DNA of 64,000 bases from Pelobates cultripes (lineage: Eukaryota; Chordata; Amphibia; Anura; Pelobatidae). The DNA is taken from the NCBI GenBank assembly GCA_933207985.1, contig OW240913.1:272078986-272142985 (forward strand), written 5' to 3'. This document shows positions 1 through 10,954 of the stretch, in pieces; position 1 is the stretch's first letter, and each line of letters starts with the position of its first letter. A program made the position numbers and the translations under genes. The notes under the pieces were generated by a model. The model saw nothing but the letters and a program-made list of their open reading frames with translations. It was not told the DNA's origin and did no database searches.

Positions 1-186
1 GGCTGAATGCTCGCGCAGCTCCTGCCGCGCATGCGCATTCAGCCGAAGAGGCGGAAAGGAGGAGGAGAGCTCCCCGCCCGGCGCTGGAAAAAAAGGTAAG
101 ATTTAACCCCTTCCTCACCCCAGAGCCCGGCGGGAGGGGGTCCCTGAGGGTGGGTATGTTTTCCTGCCACTATAGTGGTCCTTTAA
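1..186 (+). mobile_element. T2-like MITE, 3' part cut by window edge
   Basis: The sequence matches the last ~200 bases of the MITE copies at 1918-2407 and 28527-29028: a GC-rich dyad (GGCTGAATGC ... GCATTCAGCC), a GGAGGAGAGCTCC block, a 'gacc/tccctgagggtg' block, and the terminal CACTATAGTGGTCCTTTAA. It ends at a TTAA (183-186). The 5' half lies outside the window. TTAA flanks and a TTAAAGG-type terminus are reported for Xenopus T2 MITEs; the link to that family is inference. Confidence 0.75.
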
Positions 187-211
187 GATAATGCTCCTGC
201 AGGTTCACTGC

Positions 212-556
212 TTAAAGTGACACTATAGTCACCAAAACAACTTTGGCTTAATGAAGCAGTTTTGGGTTATAGAGCATGCCCCTGCAGTATAACTGCTCAA
301 TTCGCTGCCATTTAATACTTAAATAACTTGGTTTATCCAGCCCTAGTCACACCTTCCTACATGTGACTTGCACAGCCTTCCTTAAAACTTCCTGTAAAGA
401 GTCATCTAATCTCTACAATTCCTTTATTGCAAATTCTGTTTATTTTAGAATTTCTTATCTCCTGCTCTGTTAATAGCTTGCTAGACCCTGTAGGAGCCTC
501 CTGTATGGAAGTAAAGTTTAATATACGGAAGAGGAGATTAAAAAATTTAAACCAAG
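212..556 (+). mobile_element. T2-like MITE, diverged or incomplete copy
   Basis: It begins with TTAAAGTGACACTATAGTCA, the terminus type shared with the element at 10352-10954. The following 'gcttaatgaagcag' stretch is the same sub-terminal hairpin region seen in other copies. No clean 3' terminus is visible before a different TTAA repeat begins at 557, so the right edge is approximate. Confidence 0.5.
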
Positions 557-1230
557 TTAACCCTTTAAGGATGGAGGTAATTGTAAATTCTAAACCAAAA
601 CAAATCGTACAATTTGAGCTATATGTCTGTTCATATTTCATATTAAGTGCACAAACTCTTATTATATATCATTTTGATCAGGAGAAAGAGACCATCAAAT
701 ATTTTTTACATGAAACATCATTTAAAATTAATAAATTCAAAAAATTGCTAGAAATCAAAACATTTATTATTTTCCAAGTTCTGCATGGTATTTTAACTGT
801 GAATGTCATAATACAGTTAGCTTTTACTGCAATAAAGTACAAATATTTGTATCCAGTGATGTCTCACGAGTACAACAGTACCCACCCATTTCCAGGTTTT
901 ATGGAGTTGTGGAAAGTTACAGGGTGAAATATACAGCTTTCCTCTTTTCAGTTTATACATATTGAAATTTTCCAGATTATTTTGCTCGGCCTATGTTGAC
1001 TTTGAGAACATATGGCAGCCCAGTAATGAAAATTGTTGTCAATGTTTGCAAATGGTATGCCCCATCATGGCATACCATTTGCAAAAGTAGACAACCCAGG
1101 GTATTCAACATGAGGTATGTCCAGTGTTTTTTTATGGCCACTATGTCACAAACCCTGGCCAAAGTTAGTGTTCATATTTGTTTTTTGCATTTTTGTCACA
1201 CAAAAATTGCCCTTTTACTGATGATAGCAT
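557..1230 (+). repeat. Truncated copy of the 2.1-kb TTAA quasi-palindromic repeat
   Basis: It starts TTAACCCTTTAAGGATGG and follows the left third of the full copy at 8143-10261: 'gctatatgtctgttca', 'cttattatatatcattttg', the 'gtctcacgagtacaacagtac' block and the 'ggcataccatttgc' block. It breaks off near the position matching the first palindrome centre of the full copy. Open frames across it are read-through of repeat sequence and not genes. Confidence 0.65.
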
Positions 1231-1529
1231 AATCATTATACATTGTACATTACAAATAGCACAAATATGTGCATTGTTTGTCATTTACTTTCCAGTTTTG
1301 CTAGAGTTCACTTTGGGAAGCTTCCTGTAAGCTCAGATAATTAAAACATATTTTAGTCTGTTTTATTTTTACTTTTTTTTTTTTGGTTGGTTTTAACAAT
1401 ACCCTGACTAGAGCCTGGAGAGCCATTTTAAGATTGTGTTGACGGGTTAAATAAGGTGGCGCGTGATCTCAATGAGTTGCAACACTGAGAACATGAGTCC
1501 TGGTACAATTTAATTGTATATTCTAGCTC

Positions 1530-1662
1530 AGGGGTAGGCAACCTTCAGCACTCCAGATGTAATGGGTTAACTCCCATAACGCTTTAACAGTCATGTTGCT
1601 GACAAAGCATCAGGGGAGATGTAGTCCACAACATATGGAGTTCCAAAGGTTGACTACCTATG
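1530..1662. mobile_element. Short palindromic MITE
   Basis: The left end AGGGGTAGGCAACCTTCAGC and the right end AAGGTTGACTACCTATG are imperfect inverted repeats. Inside, 'gtagtccacaac' and 'cactccagatgtaatggg' are decayed arms of the same fold. It has the look of a hAT-type MITE common in frogs, but no convincing target duplication was found. Confidence 0.5.
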
Positions 1663-1917
1663 TTATAGTTAATGGTTTACCAGGTATGGAAACCTTCAAT
1701 CTCCAGTTAAACCCTGGTGAATTTCCAGTAAAATTTACCTTCAGTTTCCTTTGCCCCAAGTGTTATAAGAGTATGTAGTTGATGTGCCAGTCTTATATCA
1801 GTAGCTATTACAAGTCTTTTGTGTCATCAGAGAGACTGCATCTAATGTTTGTTTCTCTATAATATCAGATATAAGGACAGTTCCTGGAAAATTGAGTTTC
1901 CTTCTTAATGAAAGTCC

Positions 1918-2407
1918 TTAAAGGACCACTCTAGGCACCCAGACCACTTCAGCTTAATGAAGTGGTCTGGGTGCCAGGTCCTTCTAGGGTTAACCCATTT
2001 TTTCATAATTATAGCAGTTTCAGAGAAACTGCTATAATTATGAATGGGTTAAGCTCTTTCTATTCTTCTAGTGGCTGTTCCCATTGACATTTGATATGCG
2101 TTTCCTCACTGCATTTTCACAGTGAGAGCATCGCAGCGTCTGCTAGGAAAGCATTGTAAATGCTTTTCCTATATGACGGCTGAATGCGCCAAGAAGCCTT
2201 TGCCGCTGCCAGGCGACCCAGCCGGGCGGATCGGAGGCGGAGAGGAGGAGGAGAGCTCTCCGCCCAGCGCTGGAAAAAGGTAAGTTATTACCCCTTTCCC
2301 CTTTCCAGAGCCGGGCTGGAGGGGGACCCTGAGGGTGGGGGCACCCTCAGGGCACTATAGTGCCAGGAAAATGAGTATGTTTTCCTGGCACTATAGTGGT
2401 CCTTTAA
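1918..2407 (+). mobile_element. T2-like MITE, complete copy
   Basis: It is bounded by TTAA on both sides. The left terminus is TTAAAGGACCACTCTAGGCA and the right terminus GCACTATAGTGGTCCTTTAA, an imperfect inverted pair. A 42-nt near-perfect hairpin (1934-1975) lies just inside the left end and a second hairpin ('atagcagtttc/gaaactgctat') follows. The closest relative in the window is 28527-29028. No coding capacity. Confidence 0.8.
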
Positions 2408-3775
2408 ATAAGGAGAAGCCCAACTTGTTGCTACTTAGCTCTTATCCATCAATTCAACTGAATAGTTATTCTTTCATAATACAGAGTTCTCTTGTGGATT
2501 TAATAAGAAAGGAGGCCAAGGCAAAAGAAGGCCATGGAAAATGGCAGAACTCCAAAAAAAGACGCAACCATGTGTTTTTGCAAGGATTTCCTATTTAGGA
2601 TGCACAGTTAGGTGGTGAATGGCAGCCATACCTTTCTTTAGAATATCTGTTGTACCTGAAGCCCTGGTGTGTAACCAGGAGGCCAGGTAAAACTGACATG
2701 TGCTCATCTATGCCCTTTTGGCCCTTTGACTAAAGATTTTTCAATATAAATGTGTTGTTTCATAGACATAGAAGAAAATATGGTTTGCAACCACTATATC
2801 TGCATGATTTAGAAACGTTTTTTTCCTGTTAGCCCACTTCTGAGTCAGTCTGTCACAGTCAGAATTTATTTGTGTTTTCCTGGTGTGGATGGGGAATTTA
2901 ACCCTTTCCTTATTAGCATAGCTCATTCCTGGGATCTCATGTTGATTCTAAAATATGTCCATGTTAAAAATCTAAACATGTATGCTCTATAAGTATTTTC
3001 ATTTTGGTAAATAAAGCCAACGCGTTTTTATTTCACGCTAATTCCAAAGTTCTGTTATCTCTTCTTAAATTTCCTCTTTTTCATTTGCACTATTTAAATA
3101 CTAGGAGAGAATTAGGTTTTCCTGTAAATCTTTCAACAGGTGCAAGATCTAATTAACACAAGCTCATAATGAAATTAGCCGCGGCCATGGTTTTTATAAA
3201 CATTCTACTACCTCATTGAGTACCCAGATCAGAGTACTGACATACCATTTATGCTTCAGAACTTGAATCAATCATTAACGGTGTATCATGCTACAGTATT
3301 TTATTGCAATTCATTGCCTTTTTTTCTAAACTATTATCATGGATGCTAAATTAAATATGGCTTTAGAGTTTCATACAAAACAGAGTTTGGTTTGTTTAAA
3401 GAGCACCTGGAAGTAAAAGTTACATGGTGGCGTTTTATTACGAATACAAATACATTTTAATTTAATTTATGTAACTGTCTGTTCACTAGCAAATATATAG
3501 ATACTATTGTAGATTCTGCATATATAACGTTATGAGTTGGTTTCTGGGAATTAGCCTGGTGCATCGTGGGAATAGACAGGTGCATACATTTGCACAAACC
3601 TTAAATTGTTTTATTCATGTGCATGTAATTACTTGGTCAGCTATTTTCACCTTGTATTATTTTTTAAGTATTTAACCCCTCCACATCCACAAGTTATTTC
3701 ATTAAAATAATGCATAACTTTAATTACAAACAAGGGATGCATGGCTGTCAAATAATTTTAGGGGGGGAAAAGGAA
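2408..3775. other. Unassigned non-coding sequence
   Basis: AT-rich and without a convincing open frame, repeat terminus or RNA gene. The short open frames here have no recognisable protein signature. Probably intronic or intergenic DNA of the host. Confidence 0.5.
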
Positions 3776-3980
3776 ATATATAGTCATGGGAAAAAAGAAA
3801 GTACACCCTCTTTGGATTCTATGGTTTACAAATCAGGACATAATAGCAATCATCTGGTCCTTAGCAGGTCTTAAAATGAGGTGAACACAACCTCAGATGA
3901 ACAACACATGACATATTACACCGTGTCATGATTTATTTAACAAAAATAAAGCCAAAATGGAAAAGCAATCTTGCATAGCA
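3776..3980 (+). mobile_element. Tc1/mariner 5'-end fragment
   Basis: The stretch from TAGTCATGGGAAAAAAGAAA through 'gtacaccctctttggattct', 'catctggtccttagcagg' and 'ttatttaacaaaaataaagc' matches from memory the terminal region of a Tc1-like transposon widespread in fishes and frogs. No transposase follows; the sequence changes abruptly near 3980, so this is a truncated copy. Confidence 0.6.
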
Positions 3981-4964
3981 CGTATCTATGCATGTCGACT
4001 GATGTCTGGTCAGGTTAACCCGGGTCTTTTCTCTAAACGATAGTGTGCAGTCTCGTCAGCCGGACATCATTTATGAATGAACTGATCATAGCACCGGGGA
4101 AACACTTCGATTGGATAGAAAAAGGTGTATAATATCATAGGCCAGTCACGGGGCCGCCGTGCACAGTTTGGGAACCGCTGGATTAAAGTATTCATTATAT
4201 TGTATTGCAGTCAGGATCTGACAAAACTGGATCAATACAATTCTGCTTTGCTTATTTGTACTCATAAGGAAACTGATGGCATTTCTGGGAATGTAGCTTC
4301 TTAAAATGCCATAGTATGTAAAAAGTAATAATGGTCCTAATGTTCACTTACAGTAAGTATAGTTACAACAAGGATTTGCTTCCACCCTGCTACAAATCCA
4401 TGTGTATTCTCTGGCCTCTGCCTTCCTACAATCATAATGTTGACATACAAAAGGCTGCTGTTCAATGTGGGAGAAAATGTGGGGTTCACCATGCAAAGCC
4501 CATCTGAAAAAAGTGCTTCTCTGAAAATGTTTGGGACAATGCATTGCATTGTTAATTGCTTTGCAAAGCAACATAAAATGTGTGTTTACGGATACAAATT
4601 GGAAAGGAAGGGATTACGATTATTTTATATTTTTAATTCTAGAATTTATACAATAAGAGTAATCTCTACTGTAATCCATTATATAAGGAAATCCTACTGG
4701 AGCAGAGTACACATTAGACTGTAAGCCTACAGTTGGATTTACTCTTTCTTGCTAAGATATTGCAAACAAAGTGTTGTAGGGAGGGTCAGATTAACATGTC
4801 ACAAAATTCTAAGGTGTCCTCTGCTCCCCAACCCAAAATAGGCTGATAAATAAGTGTAAGTCATTTATAAAATGGCCATTGCAGGCCTAAAACCATCTAA
4901 AGAATATTCATATTTGACAACTGTGTATACAAAGTCCTCAATGAATTCTTTTCTAACAACCTAC
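3981..4964. other. Unassigned non-coding sequence
   Basis: No gene, terminal repeat or structural RNA is recognised. A short 'gtttgggaaccgctgga' string near 4170 resembles a common vertebrate repeat edge but is too short to assign. Confidence 0.45.
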
Positions 4965-5155
4965 TTTGTATCCCTACTTTTACCCTTATTGTCACTATAC
5001 CCCACTCCCTCTAGAATGTAAGCTCATTGAGCAGGGCCCTCTACCTCTCTGTTCCTGTACGTCCAATTGTCTGGTTAAAATTACATGTCTGTTAGTCCAC
5101 CCATTGTACAGCGCTACGGAATGTGATGGCGCTATATAAATAATAAAATAATAGT
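4965..5155 (+). repeat. Frog interspersed repeat with polyadenylation-like tail
   Basis: It contains the string 'gtaagctcattgagcagggc', then 'ttgtacagcgctacggaat' and 'ggcgctatataaataataaa'. This combination is a very common dispersed repeat in frog genomes and transcript 3' ends, from general knowledge. The end carries AATAAA-type signals followed by a degenerate A/T tail, as expected for a SINE or LINE 3' end. The exact family is not known to me. Confidence 0.5.
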
Positions 5156-5499
5156 AATAAGTATTTATGTGCATATTTCTATCTCTTATGTATTGTATTT
5201 GAATCTGTGAATATAGTGAGTGTACGCAGCTTTGTAAATGCATGCAGAGATAAGATAATGTTAGAAGTGATTAGGGTAAAGGGGGTTAATGTTGAATAGA
5301 GGTTGATGTCAGAGACAGATTACACCGGGTGCTCACTGTTGATTCAATGCTTTCCTATGGTGAAGACCTAATGTGAGTGTTATGCTTGTTGTGCGTGAAC
5401 ACGAGGGTCCACCATCGGCATGACATTCCAGGAGGAGGGGATTTATCTAGTGCTGATGGATTTTTCCCTGGAATTAGTTAAGTGAAAGAAAGGGTTTTT

Positions 5500-5595
5500 A
5501 ACCCTTCATGACTGGGGGGGGGCTGCACAGGTAGGTGGACACTAAAGTGATAGGAATACAGTTTTGTATCCTTAACGCTATAGTGTTCCTTTTAA
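5500..5595 (+). mobile_element. T2-like MITE, 3'-end fragment
   Basis: The fragment 'gataggaatacagttttgta' followed by 'acgctatagtgttccttttaa' ends at TTAA (5592-5595). It resembles the 3' end of the 10352-10954 element ('caggaatacatgtttgtg...ctatagtgatcctttaa'). Confidence 0.5.
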
Positions 5596-6383
5596 GACTG
5601 ACTGGACTACAAAGGACACTGATCAAGGCCCCTGGTATTTCTCTCTCCTGACCAGCCTATTTAAGCTCAAAAAGGTACATTATAAGTGCATGCTCAAAAG
5701 TGATGTCTACCTCCTTAACTGTGCTCTCATTGTAGAAAAAAATTATAATTATATAAGTGTGTGTCTACGGAGGCGGATTTATTGTGCAGAATTTGGCAAA
5801 TTGTTTATTTTATTTGCCATCTTGAATCTTGGCTGTTTACCCTTTTTACAGTGCTATGGAATATATTGATATTTTAGATACAAATAAGGATTATAAGAAA
5901 GCTATGCTAGTCTACAAAAGGCAATATTATACACAAAAGTCATATTTTCCCTGGAAATTTGAAGGAAATATATATGTTGTTGCAGTAATTTTCTGATCCT
6001 GCAGCAATACAATGCTAAAGTGAAAGCTCAGTATTTTACTGTTTTGTGGTATAAAACCAAGACAGAGCTCTATGGCTATGCCACAAGTCTATGATTTAGA
6101 GGCAAGTCTTCCAGGAATATGAATGGGCTCATCGTAATTACGCTGGAGCTCAGTTTGGCAGCTCATGAATTAAAATCACATTAGCTGCTTTTTTCGAGGC
6201 TGATAAATGTACTCGTACCTCTTCCCATTGTTTCATGGAAGATAACTGGGAATTAAATGTTACAGTCTGCAGATTATACAATGCATTGGAAAAAGCTTAC
6301 TTTATACAATAACCTGAGGAACTGGACAGATAAATTTATCTAGAATATCCTTTGCACAATATTGTACATATAAAAGACTGTAG
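5596..6383. other. Unassigned non-coding sequence
   Basis: AT-rich DNA with no recognised gene or repeat boundary. Confidence 0.4.
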
Positions 6384-6597
6384 GTACACACTAATCCCGC
6401 GGCACGCCTATGGAGTGAGACCGGCAGGGGAGATCTCAGGATCCCCCCTGTCGGCTCATGCAGAGCCGGCGCTATCCAAGCGCCGGCTCTGCTCTAAGCC
6501 TCCCCTCACCGACCCACATGCAGTGAGAGAGGCAGGAGAGGACCCGGGAAGCTCTTGCCAGCAGCTCCACCAGGTTCCATTCACAAGATCTGAGCAT
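6384..6597 (+). mobile_element. Fragment of hAT-type MITE
   Basis: From 'ctaatcccgcggcacgccta' to 'agatctgagcattgtg' this matches the left half of the complete element at 12426-13235, including the 'ggcaggggagatctcaggat' and 'gagcgccggctctgctctaa'-like blocks. Both termini are missing. The next base enters a different repeat, so this is a nested or rearranged piece. Confidence 0.6.
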
Positions 6598-7999
6598 TGT
6601 GTGTAAGTGGCTACTAAAAATGACTGGACATACCCCGTTTGCAATACCTTGGGTTGTCTACTTTTACAAATGGTCATCATGGGGGTAATTCTTATTCCTG
6701 GGCTACCATACGGTCTCAAAAGGCAACATAACCAATCTGGCAAATTTTAATGTGAAAAAAATGAAATGCAAGCCTTATATTTGACTCTCTAACTTTCCAA
6801 AACACCATAAAACCTGTACATGGGGGGTACTTTTTTACTCGGGAGACTTTGCTGAACACAAATATTAGTGTTTCAAAATGGTAACTTGTATTACAACAAT
6901 AATATCGTCAGTAAAGGTGCCGTTCATGTGTGAAAAATGCAAAAAACTTAACTTTTACAAAAAATATCATTGTTGTAAAATACAAGTTACCATTTTGAAA
7001 CACTAATATTTGTGTTCAGCGAAGTCTCCCGAGTAAAACAGTACCCCCCATGTACAGGTTTTATGGTGTCTTGGAAATTTACAGGGTTAAATATAGTGCT
7101 TGCAATTCAAATTCTTTGCACTTTTTGCCTGGAATGTCAGGCATGTCAATCAAATTTTAACTAATTAAATCACATAATTCTGTTAAAATATTACTTAAAT
7201 ATACACGTAGAATTTTAATATATATACATATATATGTATTTCAAGTCTACATGTACACTTATGTAGTTATTTATGTAATTATATATATTTATCTGTATAT
7301 ATATTTGCGGTTATTTGTATTTTATATATAGATAAATAGATTTAGAATGTCATTCTAAGTGTATTTTGTTACCAATATATATATATTAATAACAATGTAC
7401 AGTTAGAATGAAATTACATATGTATATATAATTTATTTAAATTTTGTTTAAAATGTTTTATTCATTTATTTTATTATTTTATTAATTTATTATTGTAATT
7501 ATATGTGTATATATAAATATAAAATATATATAGATGTATTATATATATATAATATATATCATATATATATGTAATGTCATTCTAAGTGTATTTTAATACT
7601 AATATATGTACTTATATTAATGTTCAAATACATTACGTATGACGTTACATATATATAAGATGTATATATATTATATATATAATATATATATATATTATAT
7701 ATATATAAAAATGCATTTAATTTATTTTAACATGTGTATTTTAATTTTTTTTAATACTTCCCACCAGCAGGGGGACTGTCTGACATTTCAAACAGTCCCC
7801 CTGCCGGCAGATCCACAGCCAGCTATAGGGGGCCACATTTGCCGTGGGAGGGCTGATGGGGTGTCAGGCAGCCCTCCAGAAGAGGATCGCGGCGGAGGTG
7901 AGTAAATTGGAGCTGCTGGGGCTGCAAGCCGTTACAACAGCTTTAAAGCCCATTTAATGCGGGACGGCATAGAACGCCACAACGGCGTAAAGGGGTTAA
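6598..7999 (+). repeat. 5'-truncated copy of the 2.1-kb TTAA quasi-palindromic repeat
   Basis: It starts inside the unit at the point equivalent to about 8805 of the full copy ('agtggctactaaaaatgac') and follows it through the second palindrome ('cctgtacatggggggtac' and its complement near 7045-7065), the TA-rich tract and the terminal GC-rich hairpins, ending GGCGTAAAGGGGTTAA at 7999. Confidence 0.7.
7200..7735. repeat. (TA)-rich simple-sequence tract
   Basis: Dense runs of tatata and ttatatatat with few C or G bases. It sits at the same place in the surrounding repeat as the tract at 9400-9930, so it belongs to the element and is not an independent microsatellite. Confidence 0.8.
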
Positions 8000-8142
8000 A
8001 CACACCTAGCTAACCCACATATAGACACGGACACTGATAACTATATTGACCTGTGGATGTCTGGAAATAAACTTTAGGTAAACTGAACAGAATGATTAAA
8101 CATATAATTCACTAAAAGGTATAAATAATTACTATGTTGGCC
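8000..8142. other. Short spacer between two repeat copies
   Basis: About 140 bases separate the end of one 2-kb repeat copy and the start of the next. Nothing is recognised here. Confidence 0.4.
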
Positions 8143-10261
8143 TTAACCCCTTCAGGACGGAGTCAATAGTACACGTTCTGATCAAAACAAAACGTAAACA
8201 AAAACTGGAATTTGCGCTATATGTCTGTTCAACCGTAATTCACCTGTTTCATATTAAACGCACCCACACTTATTATATATCATTTTGTTCAGGAGAAACA
8301 GGGCTTTCATTTCATATCAAATATTTATATATGAAACATAATTTATTATGAATAAAATTTTAAAAACTGTGAAAAATGTTAATTTTTTTTAAAAATATGT
8401 AGTTCAGCCTCACATTTTAGCTGTAAATGTCATAACACTGTTAGGTATTACTGCAAAAAAATGTCCATATTTGTAATCAGCGATGTCTCACGAGTACAAC
8501 AGTACCACCCATTAACAGGTTTTATGGTGTTTTGGAAAGTTACAGGGTCAAATATAGAACGTTCCATTTTCAAATTGAAATTTGCCAGATTAGTAATGTT
8601 ACCTTTGAGACAGTGTGGTAGCCCAGGAATGAGAATTACCCCCATAATGGCATACCATTTGAAAAAGTAGACAACCCAAGGTATTGAACGTGGGGTATGT
8701 TTAGGCTTTTTTAGTAGCCACTTAGTCACAAACACTGGCCAAAGTTAGCGTTCATATTTGTTTTTGTGTGAAAAAAGCAAAAAACGAATATTTGGCCAGT
8801 GTTTGTGACTAAGTGGCTACTAAAAATGACGGGACATACCCCATTTGCAATACCTTGGGTTGTCTACTTTTGCAAATGGTATGCCATCATGGAGGTAATT
8901 CTTATTCCTGGGCTACCATACGGTCTCAAAGGCAACATAACCAATCTGGCAAATTTCAATGTAAAAAAAATGAAATGCAAGCCTTATATGTGACTCTCTA
9001 ACTTTCCAAAACATAAAACCTGTACATGGGGGGTATTGTTATTCTCGGGAGACTTCACTAAACACAAATATTAGTGTTTTAAAACAGTAAAACATATTAC
9101 AACAATAATATAGTCCATAAAAGTGCCGTTTGTTTGTAAAAAATGCAAAAAACGTCACTTTTACTTAAAATATCATCGTTGTAATACAATTTACCAGTTT
9201 GAAACACTAATATTTGAGTTCAGCGAAGTCTCCCAAGTAAAACAGTACCCCTTATGTACAGGTTTTATGGTGTCTTGGAGAGTTACAGGGTCAAATATAG
9301 TGCTTGTGAATTAAATTCTCCCTGTGTTGTCAGGCATGTCAATCAAATTTTAATTAATCAAATCACATAATTCTGTTAAAAGATTACTTAAATATACAGA
9401 ATTTTAATATATATGAATTTATAGGTATTTAAATTCTACATGTATACTAATGTAATCTTTTATGTAATTATATGTATTTATCTATTTATATATATTTGCG
9501 GTTATTTGTATTTTATATATAGATAGATATATATAGAATGTCATTCTAAGTGTATTTTGTTACCAATATATATATATATATATATATATTAATAACAAAA
9601 TACAGTTAGAATGAAATTACATATGAATATATAATTTATTTAAAATTTTGTTTTAATATTTTATTTATTTATTATTGTAATTATACGTATATATATATAT
9701 ATATATATAATATATGTTGATATATCTATTATATATATATAATATATATACATATATATATATATAACGTCATTCTAAGTGTATTTTAATACTAATATAT
9801 ATACTAATATTAGTATTAAAATACATTACGTATGACGTTACATATATATAATATGTATATATATTATATATATAATATATATACATATATTATATATATA
9901 TATAAATACTTTTAATTTATTTTTAATTTAATTTATTTTGATTTATTTTTTTTACACTTTCCACCAGCAGGGGGACTGTCTGACATTTCAGACAGTCCCC
10001 CTGCTGGCAGATCCACAGCCAGCTATAGGGGGCCATGTGATCGCTCTTTGAGAGCGATCACATGGCCCCCGGGGGCCTCTTTCGCCGGGGGAGGGCTGCC
10101 TGGGCTGTCAGGCAGCCCTCCAGAAGATGATCGCAGCGGAGGTAAGTAGCTGCGATCCCCTGGGGCTCAAAGCCGTTACGGCGTTCTATGCCGCCACAAC
10201 GGCTTTAAAGCCCTTTAAAGCCGCGACGTCATAGAACGCCATAACGGCGTTAAGGGGTTAA
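8143..10261 (+). mobile_element. Complete 2.1-kb TTAA-flanked quasi-palindromic element
   Basis: The termini TTAACCCCTTCAGGACGG and ACGGCGTTAAGGGGTTAA share a short inverted repeat ending in TTAA. The interior is a chain of large imperfect palindromes: one centred near 8770 (arms ~8592-8760 and ~8780-8950) and one centred near 9130 (arms ~9000-9120 and ~9140-9290). A TA-rich tract (9400-9930) follows, then GC-rich hairpins at 9962-10110, e.g. CAGGGGGACTGTCTGACA against its complement. No open frame with a recognisable domain is present, so it is non-autonomous. Other copies lie at 557-1230 and 6598-7999. Confidence 0.7.
9400..9930. repeat. (TA)-rich tract inside the 2.1-kb element
   Basis: Long stretches of alternating T and A, including 'tatatatatatatatatat' near 9570, equivalent to the tract at 7200-7735. 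Confidence 0.8.
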
Positions 10262-10351
10262 ATTTGAAATTCACTTTAAATTCTCAATTTAGTAAATAAT
10301 GATGTATGAGGCTTATTTCTTGCAAGGTCAATTCAGTTATATATTCTAAAT

Positions 10352-10954
10352 TTAAAGGGACACTATAGTCACCTGAACAACGTCAGCTTAATGATGTTGT
10401 TCAGGTGAGAACTATAGCTCCCTGCAGCCTTTTTCTGAGAAAATACAGTGTTTACATTGAAAGCTAGGAACACCTCCAGTTGCAGTCACTCAGAGTGAAC
10501 CAGAGGGACTTCGGAGTTGATGGATATGCCTCCATACACTCAGATCTGCTGTGCACAGCATCCAAACATTCAGTATCTCCTCCCTCTGCATGCAGACACT
10601 GAACTTTCCTCATAGAGATTCAGTGATTCAATTCATCTCTATGAGGAGATGCTGATTGGCCAGGGCTGGTTTGAATCATGCTGGCTCTGCCCCTGATCTG
10701 CCTCTTTGTCAGTCTCAGCCAATCCTATGGGGAAGCACTGTGATTGGATCAGGCTACCACTTCTGATGATGTCAGCAGACTGTTTGTTTTTCTGAGTCTA
10801 ACAGCATGCAGAGTTACAGCTTCTGACTTGAATACAGTAAGATTTTTACTATATTTATGGAGGCATGAGGGGCACAGGGGGGCTAGATGGTGGTGTTAAC
10901 ACTATAGGGTCAGGAATACATGTTTGTGTTCCTGACCCTATAGTGATCCTTTAA
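10352..10954 (+). mobile_element. T2-like MITE, complete copy
   Basis: Left end TTAAAGGGACACTATAGTCA, right end GACCCTATAGTGATCCTTTAA; both edges are TTAA. A hairpin near the left end (ACCTGAACAACGTCAGCTTA with AATGATGTTGTTCAGGTGA) occupies the same place as the 42-nt hairpin of the GGACCACTATAG subgroup. No coding capacity. The TTAAAGGGA end fits the published TTAAAGGRR consensus of Xenopus T2 MITEs as I remember it. Confidence 0.75.

Noticed and set aside
427..927. 166-codon plus-strand open frame
   Set aside because: It runs across a T2-like MITE and the left part of the 2.1-kb TTAA repeat; the protein has no domain and the frame is not kept in other copies.
7639..7905. 88-codon frame in the TA-rich region
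   Set aside because: The first half is alternating Tyr/Ile from (TA)n and the second half is the GC-rich terminal hairpin of the 2.1-kb repeat.
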